Notes: a model not told the origin generated them from the letters alone. Shown: positions 33,499 through 43,897, counted from the stretch's first letter. The stretch is 64,000 nucleotides of DNA from Chloroflexota bacterium (GCA_003228115.1 QEVV01000002.1:248001-312000), one strand, 5' to 3'. Made by a program: numbers and translations.

Positions 33499-34403
33499 AA
33501 CGCAACGCTCTCATCGCGGTAATAGTCTAGAAAAATGTCCTCGAGGTGGGGCGACTCGAATACCAGATCCTCCAAGTCATGGCTGGCCAGCACCCGAAGC
33601 ACGGGATTGATGTCCCCCTTGATGGCAAGCCGCCACCAACGGTCGCCGCGGGCCAGAATCTCGACGCCCTCAACCTGGAGATCCGGAGGGAGTTGCCCCT
33701 TGAACTCCACCTCCATTGTCCTGACCTTGCGCCGCCGCAGTTCCCGCACCTGCTCCACCGCAACCAGCGTGCCCTGCCGGATAATTCCTACCCGCTGACA
33801 CAGCTCCTCCACCTCTGAAAGGACGTGGGAGGAAAAGAAAATGGTGCACCCGCGAGCCTGAGCCTCCCGCAGGATCACAAAGAAAGCCTGCTGCGTGAGG
33901 GGGTCCAGGCCCTGGGTGGGCTCGTCCATGATCAGCAAATCGGGGTCATGCTGCATCGACTGGACAATGCCCAGCTTTCTCCTCATTCCATGCGAGTATC
34001 CCTTCACTTTGCGTTGCAGGTCGGAGCGGCTCAGCTCCAAGCGGTCACAAAGCTCTTCTCTGCGTGCTGAAGGGCGGGAATGGAGACCCGCAAGGTAGTT
34101 GAGGAAGTCATTGCCGGTCATCCCGTCGTAGAGAGCTGACGCATCGGGAAGAAAACCTATCCGAGCCTTAATTTCTTTGGGTTTGAGCCAGGGATCGGCA
34201 TCAAAAACACGGGCGATGCCTTGGGTGGGCTTCAGGAATCCCATCAGCACCCGAATAGCCGTCGTCTTGCCTGCGCCATTCGGCCCCAGAAATCCGAAGA
34301 TCTCGCCAGGGTGCACCGAAAGGTTGAGAGACGACAGGGCTTGGACGTGCCCATAGCTCTTGCTGACGTTGTCGATCCAGATCACCGGATGAGGTTCAGC
34401 CAA
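33495..34403 (-). CDS. ABC transporter ATP-binding protein
   Basis: 302 aa. Walker A GPNGAGKTT near residue 40, signature YSHGMRRKLG near 138, Walker B LLIMDEPTQGLD near 156 and the switch His region FFSSHVLSEVEE. A C-terminal ~80-residue extension is common in NatA/CcmA-type ATPases. It is divergent from purA, whose promoter region it shares (34404-34563). Confidence 0.9.
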   Translation of the reverse strand: MAEPHPVIWIDNVSKSYGHVQALSSLNLSVHPGEIFGFLGPNGAGKTTAIRVLMGFLKPTQGIARVFDADPWLKPKEIKARIGFLPDASALYDGMTGNDFLNYLAGLHSRPSARREELCDRLELSRSDLQRKVKGYSHGMRRKLGIVQSMQHDPDLLIMDEPTQGLDPLTQQAFFVILREAQARGCTIFFSSHVLSEVEELCQRVGIIRQGTLVAVEQVRELRRRKVRTMEVEFKGQLPPDLQVEGVEILARGDRWWRLAIKGDINPVLRVLASHDLEDLVFESPHLEDIFLDYYRDESVAL

Positions 34404-34490
34404 CCATCGCTCCTAGCTTAGCAATCTGAATTGATTGTACCGTGTCCCATAACGCTGGGCGAGGTGGCTTTGGGGCTTCGGCAGCTATGG

Positions 34491-34496
34491 TATACT
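34491..34496 (+). promoter_or_regulatory. Extended -10 promoter of purA
   Basis: TGGTATACT: a TG-n extended -10 with TATACT, 68 bp before the GTG start. No good -35 at 16-18 bp; a poor TTGGGG is 15 bp upstream. A GC-rich hairpin (GCGC..CCGG / CCGGTGCGC) follows in the leader. Confidence 0.4.
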
Positions 34497-34512
34497 TCGC
34501 TCGGTGCGCTGA

Positions 34513-35844
<1,332 letters not shown>

Positions 35845-35851
35845 AGCGCTC

Positions 35852-36754
35852 TTAGCGGCCCCCGCCGATGGGCAAGTCTATCGCGTAGCCTTTCATTAGA
35901 TCCCTGAGGAAAGCCTGCGTGTCTTCCTCAGCTTCGATGAGCGGCAACCTGGGTGCGCCAACGTCGAATCCCGCCTGATTCAGGCACCACTTTACGGGTA
36001 TGGGATTTGACACCACGAAGAGCCCCTTGTTGAGAGCCAGCAACCGCAGATGCTCCGCCTCCGCCTCTTCTTTGCGGCCCTCAAGAACGCCATCGATAAC
36101 CCCGCGAATCTGCCTGCCCACAAGATGGGACGATACGCTCACCGCTCCGTAGCCCCCCAGAGCCATGATGCCGAAGTTGTCGCTGTCGTTGCCGCTCCAA
36201 ACGAGGAACCCAGGCTCAGCCTCCTTCATTATCTGGGCCGCCTGCTCAAGGTCCCCGCTAGCCTCTTTGATCCCGACGATGTTGCGGATCTTGCTGAGGC
36301 GAACCACTGTCGCCACGTCCATGTTGAGGGAAGTGCGGCTAGGCACGTTGTACAGAATCACGGGCAAGGTTGTGGCCTCGGCGATGGCGCAGAAGTGGCG
36401 GTAAAGGCCCTCCATAGGAGGCTTGTTGTAGTACGGAACCACGGCCAGAATCGCAGTAACCCCTCGACGTTCTGCCTCCTTGGTCAGGTCGACGCTTTCA
36501 GCAGTGCTGTAGCTGCCGGTGCCGGCAACAATGCAAGCTTTATCGCCAAGAAAGCCCCTAACCTCAGAAAAAAGCTGGAGCTTCTCTTCCTTCGTTAGCG
36601 TAGGCGATTCACCAGTGGTGCCAGCCAGCACGATACCATCGCTGCCGGAGTCCAAGAGCGCCTTAGCAAGACGCTTGGCCTGCTCAAAGTCGACCCTCTC
36701 CCTCCCATCAAAAGGAGTGACCATTGCGGTCATTAGACGCCCCAGGTTAGTCAC
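35852..36754 (-). CDS. dapA: 4-hydroxy-tetrahydrodipicolinate synthase
   Basis: 300 aa from GTG 36754 with AAGGG a few bases upstream, the usual length (290-300). The longer frame to 36934 adds 60 residues without homology. AGTTGES near residue 45 with the proton-relay Tyr YYNKPP near 134 and the Schiff-base Lys GIKEASGD near 163 are present. It condenses pyruvate with aspartate semialdehyde. asd and dapB are directly upstream in the same orientation. Confidence 0.92.
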   Translation of the reverse strand: MTNLGRLMTAMVTPFDGRERVDFEQAKRLAKALLDSGSDGIVLAGTTGESPTLTKEEKLQLFSEVRGFLGDKACIVAGTGSYSTAESVDLTKEAERRGVTAILAVVPYYNKPPMEGLYRHFCAIAEATTLPVILYNVPSRTSLNMDVATVVRLSKIRNIVGIKEASGDLEQAAQIMKEAEPGFLVWSGNDSDNFGIMALGGYGAVSVSSHLVGRQIRGVIDGVLEGRKEEAEAEHLRLLALNKGLFVVSNPIPVKWCLNQAGFDVGAPRLPLIEAEEDTQAFLRDLMKGYAIDLPIGGGR

Positions 36755-36968
36755 AGCCCTTACTCCAACCACCCTTCTCTTTTCATACTGTTTCGCGGTT
36801 TCCAGCTTTAGGCCACCAAGCTCGGGTGGCAGCATGATCTTGGCAATAGATCCCGAGTGTCCCGCCATACCCGATCGCCAAAACCGGTAGACGGCGGAAA
36901 AAACTCTGCCTATCGTCCGGGACACAGCGGACATTTAGGTTAACCTCAGATTCCGAGGCTTCTGAGGG

Positions 36969-38000
36969 TCAAGAAGGCTTGCCTGACAGGAAAAGGTTTT
37001 GCTTGACCAATTCTTCAGCAATCTGAATGGCATTAAGGGCGGCGCCCTTGCGAAGGTTGTCTGACACTATCCACATTGCAAGGCCATTCACGTGCGACGC
37101 ATCTTTGCGGATCCTGCCCACAAAGACCTCGTCGCGACCAGCTCCCAAAGTTGCCATAGGATACTGGTGGGTGCTCAGATCGTCCACGACGGTCACTCCT
37201 GGAAAGGCCTCCAACAACTCGCGCGCCTCCCCAACGCTCATGGGCTCAGTGAACTCCACATGAACGGCTTCACTATGACAGATGGAGACCGGGACTCGGA
37301 CACAAGTGGCCGAGATAGCGATCTCCGGTGCATGCATGATCTTGCGCGTCTCCTCCACCATCTTCCACTCTTCGCTGGTGTAGCCATCGGGCCGGGGACT
37401 CCCGATCTCCGGTAGCACATTGTTAGCGATCTGATGAGGAAATGCTTCAGCCCTGACCGGCGCACCATCCAGAATGCTCCGCCACTGTTCCTGCAACTCG
37501 GCGATGGCGGCTCCCCCTGCTCCGGAAACGGACTGGTAGCTATCCGCCACGAGCCGCTTGATGGGGTTCGCCCGATGTAGCGGGTACAGGGCCATGGCCA
37601 TCTGGGTAGTGGAGCAGTTGGGTATGGCAACAATGCCACGATGTTCTTTCAAATCGTCTGCATTGATCTCAGGTACAACCAGTGGCACCTGTGGGTCCAT
37701 TCGATACACAGCAGAGTCGTCAATAACGACCGCGCCCGCTTCGACTATGGCCGGGATCAACGCCTGGCTAACCGCAGTTGTTGCAGACACAAAGGCGATA
37801 TCAACGTCGCGGAAAGCCTCAAGCGTTGTTTCCTCTACCTCAATCTCTTGGCCCCCAACCTTGAGGCGCTTGCCCGCAGAGCGGCTCGACGCCAGCAATT
37901 TTATCTCTTCGAAAGGAAACTTCCGCTCTTCTATTATTGAAAGGAATACCGCGCCCACCGCTCCGGTAGCGCCAACGACTGCAATTCTGGGGTTGCTCAA
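36969..38000 (-). CDS. asd: Aspartate-semialdehyde dehydrogenase
   Basis: 343 aa from TTG 38000, chosen because GAGGAG lies 6-7 nt upstream and VVGATGAVG follows; the ORF can be extended to 38051. The catalytic Cys is in PNCSTTQM near residue 131; the His of ISICHSEAVHVEF-type region is near 240. It reduces aspartyl-phosphate to the semialdehyde, the substrate of DapA encoded downstream. Confidence 0.93.
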   Translation of the reverse strand: MSNPRIAVVGATGAVGAVFLSIIEERKFPFEEIKLLASSRSAGKRLKVGGQEIEVEETTLEAFRDVDIAFVSATTAVSQALIPAIVEAGAVVIDDSAVYRMDPQVPLVVPEINADDLKEHRGIVAIPNCSTTQMAMALYPLHRANPIKRLVADSYQSVSGAGGAAIAELQEQWRSILDGAPVRAEAFPHQIANNVLPEIGSPRPDGYTSEEWKMVEETRKIMHAPEIAISATCVRVPVSICHSEAVHVEFTEPMSVGEARELLEAFPGVTVVDDLSTHQYPMATLGAGRDEVFVGRIRKDASHVNGLAMWIVSDNLRKGAALNAIQIAEELVKQNLFLSGKPS

Positions 38001-38098
38001 TTCCGACTCCTCAAACCGGTCTGTTGTTGTGCCGACGGGGCGCCAACCCATCTATTCTACTAGCCACGCGGAGACGAGACCACCTTGGGCCGCTCCGA

Positions 38099-38890
38099 TT
38101 AGAGGTCAAGTATGTTCTCTAGTCCCACGACCAGCCCCCGGTGGTCTACGACGTACTGAATGCCTCTTAGCACACCCGGCATGAAGCACTCGCGATTAAT
38201 GGAGTCGTGGCGCAGTGAAAGGGTCTGGCCCGCTGTGCCCAGTAGAAGTTCATGGTGGGCCAAGCGGCCGGGCATACGCGTGGCATGGATCGATACTCCA
38301 TATTCAGCGCCGCCTCGGGTTCCTGGCACCGGCTCCTTGGTGGGCATTTGCCGCGTGAAGGTCTTGTCACCACCCTGAGCTACGGCCTCAGCTATGGCGC
38401 GCGCCGTGCCGGAGGGAGCATCCACTTTTTCTTCATGGTGTGCCTCAAGGACCTCAGCGTAGTCGAAGAAGCGACCAGCTATCTTGGCCAGGTGAATGAG
38501 GACCACAGCGCCCAGCGCGAAATTTGGAGCGATTAACGCCCCGACACCGCCCTGCTCTGCGAGGCGTCCGGCTTCTTCCAAATCCTCATCACGCCAGCCA
38601 GTGCTTCCGGAAACGATATGCACGCCAGCGCTGGCGCAGGCTCTGAAAACCGGAGGGGCAGCGTCACCGTTGGTGAAGTCCACCACGACATTGGGCCGCA
38701 CCCTCTCCAAAAGTTTCTCAGTCGTTGGGGCGAGAGGAATTTCACCGGAGCCGTCCGGAAGTGACACGCGGTCCGTCTTCGCCATGGCATCTATGCCACC
38801 TACCGGACGCATGTCGGCAGCGTCACACAACGTCGAAAGCACCTGCCTACCCATCTTGCCCAAGGCCCCGTGAACTGCAACGTCGATCAT
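38099..38890 (-). CDS. dapB: 4-hydroxy-tetrahydrodipicolinate reductase
   Basis: 263 aa. GALGKMGRQV near residues 9-18 is the dinucleotide-binding loop; EAHHEEKVDAPSGTA near 148-162 contains the catalytic His pair and substrate-binding Lys. First gene of dapB-asd-dapA on this strand, 98 bp upstream of asd. Supports lysine (and any DAP) biosynthesis. No later lysine gene (dapL, dapF, lysA) lies in the window. Confidence 0.94.
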   Translation of the reverse strand: MIDVAVHGALGKMGRQVLSTLCDAADMRPVGGIDAMAKTDRVSLPDGSGEIPLAPTTEKLLERVRPNVVVDFTNGDAAPPVFRACASAGVHIVSGSTGWRDEDLEEAGRLAEQGGVGALIAPNFALGAVVLIHLAKIAGRFFDYAEVLEAHHEEKVDAPSGTARAIAEAVAQGGDKTFTRQMPTKEPVPGTRGGAEYGVSIHATRMPGRLAHHELLLGTAGQTLSLRHDSINRECFMPGVLRGIQYVVDHRGLVVGLENILDL

Positions 38891-39011
38891 AAATGCGCCT
38901 CCCCTAGGAAACCCTTCTCAGTGCCCACTGAAGACCTCAAACTGTACCCTATTACCGTTGCGCGCTGAAAGCGGCGACACTGATTCTCCGAGCCTCGATG
39001 AGGGATAACCA

Positions 39012-39515
39012 ATGACGCCAGCAGAAGTGATTGCAGAACTTGGCCTAGTGCCCCATCCAGCCGAGGGTGGCTACTTCGTGGAGACGTACCGTTCGGACGA
39101 GTACATCGGCAGCGGCGCCCTACCTGATCGTTATGAAGGTGACCGGGCCCATGGCACGTCCATCTATTACCTACTCACGCCGGACTCGTTCTCGGCCATG
39201 CACAGCCTCCAGTCGGACGAAGTCTTTCACTTCTATCTGGGCGATCCAGTGGAAATGCTGCACCTTTGGCCAGATGGCTCCGGGACCGTTCCCACTCTGG
39301 GAAACGACATCATGAGAGGCATGAAGCCTCAGATTGTCGTGCCTAGAGGCGTGTGGCAAGGCGCTCGATTAAGAGCAGGCGGAGCTTTCGCCCTAATGGG
39401 AACAACTGTTGCCCCTGGCTTCGACTTCGCAGACTTCGAGCACGGCCAGCGGGAAGACCTCATAAAGAACTATCCCGATCACGAGGCGATGATCACAGCG
39501 CTGACGCGGGTCTAA
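39012..39515 (+). CDS. DUF985 (cupin_5) family protein
   Basis: 167 aa. HPAEGGYFVETYRS near residue 15, GTSIYYLL near 45 and FHFYLGDPVEMLHLWPDG are the family signature of DUF985, a small cupin. Role unknown; structural work on relatives suggests small-molecule or sugar binding. No neighbour gives a hint: the gene is convergent with the MDR dehydrogenase gene (4 bp between stops). Confidence 0.8.
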   Translation: MTPAEVIAELGLVPHPAEGGYFVETYRSDEYIGSGALPDRYEGDRAHGTSIYYLLTPDSFSAMHSLQSDEVFHFYLGDPVEMLHLWPDGSGTVPTLGNDIMRGMKPQIVVPRGVWQGARLRAGGAFALMGTTVAPGFDFADFEHGQREDLIKNYPDHEAMITALTRV

Positions 39516-39519
39516 AACG

Positions 39520-40566
39520 CTAGGCGCCGTCCGGCACATAGGCTATCTTCCCGACCACCTCGTTGTTCTCCATGATGCGCTGGCCTTCGGCCACGTCCTT
39601 CAGCGGCAGTACCGAGTGGATGACCGGGCCGATCTGCCCAGATTCTACGAATCTCAGGGCGTCGAGGAATTCTGCCTTGCTGGCCATGTGCGACCCATAG
39701 AAGTTCAATTGCTTGTTCCACAGAAACCGGATGTCGGTTATGGCCTCGAACCCAGAAGTGGCGCCGCAGGTGACAAGGGAGCCACCATACTTCAGGCTGC
39801 GGACGCTCGTTGGAAAGGTTGCTGCGCCGACGTGCTCGAAGACGATTTCCACGCCTCGGCGCTCCGTGATGCCTGCCACTTCCTTGGCCACATCTTGGCT
39901 CGTGCGGTTGATGGCATAGGCAGCGCCTAGCTCAATAGCCCGCCCTGCCTTCTCGTCACTACTAACGACGGCAATTGGGTATGCGTTGAAGAGGCGGCAC
40001 ACTTGAATAGCGATTGTGCCCAGCCCACCGACGCCGCCCCAAATCAGCACATTATCGCCAGGTCGGATTCGAGCCCTTGTTACCAACATGCGCCACACGG
40101 TCATGAGGACCAAGGCCAAGGAACCGGCCTCTTCCCACGGCAGGTTGGCCGGCTTGGGAACGACGTTAACGGCAGGTACCCGCACGTACTCCGAATGGCC
40201 CCCGTCGAGCGGGCCCGTCTGGAACCCCCAGATACGAAAGTCGCGGCAGAAAAACTCCTGCCCGTTGGTACAGGCGGCGCAAGAGCGGCAACTCAAAGAT
40301 GGGTGGACAATGACCTCGTCCCCAGGCTTGATCTTGTCGACCTCGTTACCCACCTCCTCGATGACACCTGCGGCGTCGCTGCCGGAGACGTGGGGCAAAA
40401 TAATCTTGAGGCCCGGGAGACCCCGCCGGGCCCAGATATCGTTGTAGTTAGCACCCGCCGCCTTCACCTTGACCAGGACATCGTTGGGGCCAACCTTGGG
40501 TACCTCTACGTCCTTGTAGCTGAGAACGTTGGTCTCACCGTGTTCTTCGAAAACGACTGCTTTCAT
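39520..40566 (-). CDS. MDR-family dehydrogenase with structural zinc only
   Basis: 348 aa from ATG 40566 (AGAGGC upstream). Zinc-ADH fold: four structural-Zn cysteines in CRSCAACTNGQEFFC near residues 93-107, NAD(P) loop GGVGGLGTIAIQ near 165. The catalytic zinc site looks incomplete: the first-ligand position reads GANYNDI instead of a Cys, and the usual GHE-type motif is GSDAAG. Such MDR proteins act as quinone/enoyl reductases. Substrate unknown. Confidence 0.82.
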   Translation of the reverse strand: MKAVVFEEHGETNVLSYKDVEVPKVGPNDVLVKVKAAGANYNDIWARRGLPGLKIILPHVSGSDAAGVIEEVGNEVDKIKPGDEVIVHPSLSCRSCAACTNGQEFFCRDFRIWGFQTGPLDGGHSEYVRVPAVNVVPKPANLPWEEAGSLALVLMTVWRMLVTRARIRPGDNVLIWGGVGGLGTIAIQVCRLFNAYPIAVVSSDEKAGRAIELGAAYAINRTSQDVAKEVAGITERRGVEIVFEHVGAATFPTSVRSLKYGGSLVTCGATSGFEAITDIRFLWNKQLNFYGSHMASKAEFLDALRFVESGQIGPVIHSVLPLKDVAEGQRIMENNEVVGKIAYVPDGA

Positions 40567-40677
40567 CATGTGCCTCTGAGAGCCAAGCAAGGCCCGGCTA
40601 GAATTTCGGTGTAAGCGATCCTATGTTACCGGCCCAGCCGCACCATCGTCACCTGCCCGGCAGGACGACCATAAAAG

Positions 40678-40705
40678 AAAGGCGGGGCCATGTGGCCCCG
40701 CCTTT
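40678..40705. terminator. Bidirectional terminator
   Basis: 13-bp stem AAAGGCGGGGCCA / TGGCCCCGCCTTT with a two-base loop, T-rich on each side. It separates the MDR gene from the selenoprotein gene. Confidence 0.8.
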
Positions 40706-40728
40706 CGCCTTTCACAAGTCTTGCTCGA

Positions 40729-41193
40729 CTACCCAGCCTGCATTTGCTCCAGTTCAGCCAGAATGTCATTGGGGTCAGGACGAACACCTTGGTAGGTGTG
40801 GACCTGCCTAACAATCCCTTCTGGGTCGATAACGATCACCGACCGCATGGCGGTGCCTCGCTCCTCATTGAGTATGCCGTATTTAGCGAGCACCACACCA
40901 TGAGGGTAGAAATCTGACATGAGCGGGTACGAAACTTTCCCCAACGCCTGAGCCCAAGCTCGAAGCGAGGCGGCGGGGTCGGAACTTAGGCCCAGTACCT
41001 GGGCCCCCTTCTCCTCGAACCGGCCATTGGCCTGGTGGAACGAGGAGACCTGGTTTGTTCAACCAGATGTGAACGCCGCTGGATACGCTGATATGACGAC
41101 CCATTTTTGCCCTTTGAACTGACTCAGGGCCACCCGTTCACCATCGTGAGCGGGGAGCTCGAAGTCAGGGGCCTGTTGGCCAACTTCAACCAT
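40729..41193 (-). CDS. Selenocysteine-containing peroxiredoxin
   Basis: Read as one 154-codon gene with TGA (41059-41061) at codon 45 decoded as Sec. SD GGAGG 8 nt before ATG 41193. Domains: N-terminal VGQQAPDFELPA, then PAAFTSG-TGA-TNQ, where the TGA replaces the peroxidatic Cys of PxxxTxxC; downstream RGTAMRSVIVIDPEGIVRQ has the active-site Arg. There is no other Cys, so it is a 1-Cys type (AhpE-like) reducing peroxides with an external reductant. Frame is unbroken apart from the TGA. A SECIS-like hairpin begins 10 nt after it. Pseudogene is the alternative. Confidence 0.85.
41010..41048 (-). promoter_or_regulatory. Bacterial SECIS-like stem-loop in the peroxiredoxin mRNA
   Basis: In mRNA sense, 10 nt after the UGA: outer stem UCUCCUCG/CGAGGAGA (8 bp), a UU/UU internal loop, CC/GG, one unpaired region, then CCA/UGG closing an apical loop GGCCAA. 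The loop starts with G and lies 26 nt after the UGA, inside the usual spacing for bacterial SECIS elements that recruit SelB. Confidence 0.7.
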
Positions 41194-41321
41194 ACAAGAG
41201 CCTCCTTCCGCAGTAATTGGGACCTGAAAAGCCCCTCAAGGCACTTCGATTCGAACCGTTGCAGTTTACTTGGGCAGAGCGGCAGCGACAAGGCTGTTGC
41301 GGCGCCTTTAATCGAGTGCGC

Positions 41322-41705
41322 TCATTGCAGTTGTGCGGATTCCCAAGCCCGCAGCAGCCTTTGGTCTAACGTTGCCAATGGGAGGTTCAATGTTGTCGCC
41401 AGGTAGACATAGGAAGCATCGTAGGCAGTAATTCCCAGCCCCAGCGCAAGGTCCAGCACCTCAAGGTGAGATACCTCGGCCCAACGAATGCCCGAAGACA
41501 GAGCTAATTCCAAATTGCGAGACAAATCGGCTCTTTGCTCTGGATATTTCCTGGCCTTCTTCCAGGCAACGTTGGTTAGCTCGAAGGCCAGTAATACCGG
41601 GGCCACAAGATCGTAGCTTCCCACAAGGGCAAGCGCCTGCTCTTCTTCCGGCTCATGGAAGAAGAGAGCTGCTACCACTGACGCATCCACGACCTTAGCG
41701 GCCAT
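41322..41705 (-). CDS. PIN-domain toxin, VapC-like
   Basis: 127 aa. Starts KVVDASVVAALFF with the first Asp; LAFELTNVAW carries the second acid (Glu); then LDLALGLGITAYDASYVYLA with an Asp near 94 and LATLDQRLL near 115 complete the PIN active site. It overlaps the antitoxin gene upstream by 11 bp. Likely RNase toxin of a VapBC-type pair. Confidence 0.85.
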   Translation of the reverse strand: MAAKVVDASVVAALFFHEPEEEQALALVGSYDLVAPVLLAFELTNVAWKKARKYPEQRADLSRNLELALSSGIRWAEVSHLEVLDLALGLGITAYDASYVYLATTLNLPLATLDQRLLRAWESAQLQ

Positions 41706-41928
41706 CCCGGTCCTCGCGGATCATGGCAATGGATTCGCTGGGTGTCCGGAAGGCAGCTTCGCCACCTCTGCGGTAGGCGTCGAGGAACGATGCTCGGCCT
41801 TCCCCTACGGCCTCCTCCAAAATCGTCATCAATTCGCCTTGCAGGGATCTGTGGTTTCGCTTCGCCCGTCTTCTCAAGCGTTCCACCGTCTCATCAGGCA
41901 CGTTCTTAATTGACAGGCTTGAAGGCAT
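41695..41928 (-). CDS. Ribbon-helix-helix (FitA-like) antitoxin
   Basis: 77 aa. SLSIKNVPDETVERLRRRA near residues 4-22 followed by NHRSLQGELMTILEEAV is the RHH fold of FitA/Arc-type antitoxins. The C-terminal half has features of a toxin-binding tail. Overlap with the PIN gene couples the two. Autoregulation is expected but no operator was identified. Confidence 0.85.
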   Translation of the reverse strand: MPSSLSIKNVPDETVERLRRRAKRNHRSLQGELMTILEEAVGEGRASFLDAYRRGGEAAFRTPSESIAMIREDRDGR

Positions 41929-42053
41929 GGCGCCACTCCAGTTTCAATATGACGCCATAATAACTCCGTCATTGATCTTCCGACAACTTCGCTGCGTTTG
42001 ACCCCAGCCAACGCAGCCAACTATCCTCCCCTCACCTCCAACCTAGGTGAACT

Positions 42054-43778
42054 ATGCCCAACGATCCGTCCAACATCGCAGCCCTCATTGCCCGGTTCCT
42101 CAAGGAGCGCGGCGTTGAGCGGATATTTGGCTTGTGTGGGGGCCACATCCAGCCTATCTGGGACGCCGCGGCCAGGATTGGCATCCCCATCATCGACGTC
42201 CGTGACGAGCGGGCCGCCGTCCACATGGCCCAAGCCCACAGCGACCTCACGGGCCAGACCGGCGTTGCGATGGTCACCGCTGGCCCAGGTCTCACTAACG
42301 CGATCACCGGTATCGCCAACGCCCACGTTGCTCGAACCCCGGTGCTGATCATTTCCGGGGTTCCTCCCCGTCCCCAGGAGTCCAAGGGAGCACTTCAGGA
42401 ACTGCCCCAAGCTGATATCGTGCGGCCCATCACCCGATACGCCCGCACTGTGCGGTCCGCCCAAGACGTGCTCCCAGCACTGGCCGAGGCAATGGCGGCA
42501 GCGGAGGGCTACACTTCCGACCCTGGTCCAGCCTACATAGACTTTCCCACCGACCTTCTGCGAGAAGCGACCAATTCAGAGCACATCAACGAAGGCCACT
42601 TCCAAGGAGAACCGCCCATCGAGCAAGCCATCGATACTGCCGCCATTAGGCGGGCTGCCGACCTGCTGTGGTCGGCAAGGCGTCCTGTAGTCATCTCAGG
42701 CCGGGGCGCTCGGGGCGCCGGTGCAGAGATGTCGCAGATCTTGGAGGCATTAGGCGCTCTCTATCTGGACACATCGGAAAGCCGCGGCGTGCTCCCTGAC
42801 GATCATCCCGCCTCAGTGCCCGCCATGCGCGGTGCGGCGATGCGCGACGCCGATTTGGTGCTCACCATCGGGCGGAAGTTGGACTTCCAACTCGGTTACG
42901 GGTCAGCGGCGGTGTTTCCGAACGCCCGCTTCGTTCGCCTCGGCCAACATGACAGCGAAGTGCGGGGCAACCGGCCTGCCGACGTTGAGCTACAGGGACC
43001 CGTCAAGGCGGCTCTGCGGGCCATTCTCGCCGATGGGCAGGCTAGATTCCCGGCTACCGACGCCGAATGGGTGGAGAAGCTCAAGGCTGAGAATACCGAG
43101 CGCAGGGAGCGGCTTCGCCAAACCATGCGGGACGCAGAGTCCGGCAGCGACGGCCTCATGCATCCCCTGAGGCTCATGGGGGCCATCCAGGACGCCCTTG
43201 CGCCGGACGCCATTGTGATCGCTGACGGCGGGGATACGCTGTCCTTCGCCCGGATCGGCCTGTCGGGGGAAAAGTACCTGGACCCTGGTGCGCTGGGGTG
43301 CCTGGGCGTTGGGGTGCCGTTTGGCATTGCTGCGTCGTTGGCCTACCCGGACCGCCAGGTGGTCGTGGTCAGCGGGGACGGCTCCTTTGGCTTCAACGCC
43401 ATAGAACTGGACACCTGCATGCGCCACGGGGCACGTCCGGTGTTCATCGTCGTCAACAATTCCGGCTGGAACATCGAACGGTACGATCAGATCGTCACCT
43501 ACGATGGCAACATCGTGGGGTCAGAACTCCCGGGCAGCGACTACACCCGACTTGCTATGGCGTTCGGCATGCACTCAGAGCGGGTCGCCGACCCCGCCGA
43601 ACTGCCCGCTGCCCTTCAGCGAGCTTTTGAACACGCCCCTGCCCTACTGGACGTCCTCGTGACCCGAGACGCCCCCTCGCCAGACGCCCGGTCAGGACTA
43701 GCATGGGTGCCGGACACCCAGCCACTGTCTACCTGGGACGAAGCAGAAAAACGGCTGGCCGGAGATCAGGACGGGTGA
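42054..43778 (+). CDS. ThDP-dependent enzyme, acetolactate synthase large-subunit-like
   Basis: 574 aa with three ThDP-family domains. Catalytic Glu in VRDERAAVHMA near residue 47, central domain, and the ThDP motif GDGSFGFNAIELDTCM near 443-458 ending in VNNSGWN. IlvB-like, but no IlvN regulatory partner is nearby. Other members act as oxalyl-CoA decarboxylase, glyoxylate carboligase or 2-hydroxyacyl-CoA lyase, all fitting a catabolic genome. The sequence alone does not separate these. Confidence 0.83.
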   Translation: MPNDPSNIAALIARFLKERGVERIFGLCGGHIQPIWDAAARIGIPIIDVRDERAAVHMAQAHSDLTGQTGVAMVTAGPGLTNAITGIANAHVARTPVLIISGVPPRPQESKGALQELPQADIVRPITRYARTVRSAQDVLPALAEAMAAAEGYTSDPGPAYIDFPTDLLREATNSEHINEGHFQGEPPIEQAIDTAAIRRAADLLWSARRPVVISGRGARGAGAEMSQILEALGALYLDTSESRGVLPDDHPASVPAMRGAAMRDADLVLTIGRKLDFQLGYGSAAVFPNARFVRLGQHDSEVRGNRPADVELQGPVKAALRAILADGQARFPATDAEWVEKLKAENTERRERLRQTMRDAESGSDGLMHPLRLMGAIQDALAPDAIVIADGGDTLSFARIGLSGEKYLDPGALGCLGVGVPFGIAASLAYPDRQVVVVSGDGSFGFNAIELDTCMRHGARPVFIVVNNSGWNIERYDQIVTYDGNIVGSELPGSDYTRLAMAFGMHSERVADPAELPAALQRAFEHAPALLDVLVTRDAPSPDARSGLAWVPDTQPLSTWDEAEKRLAGDQDG

Positions 43779-43897
43779 TAGATGGCCCGCCGTGGGCCTA
43801 GGAATGAGTTCTATATCCGCAGAATGGCGCTCGGGGACGACGGACAGTGCATTAGTACCTTGTCTCAGATCACGGCCCCTGTTGAAATAGTCCCACG

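Noticed and set aside
36755-36934. 60-residue N-terminal extension of DapA
   Set aside because: No resemblance to the family; GTG at 36754 with SD gives the standard length.
40883-41104. 73-aa minus-strand frame overlapping the peroxiredoxin, which could be read as a frameshifted piece
   Set aside because: The peroxiredoxin reads through in one frame with only a TGA; this frame has no family sequence.
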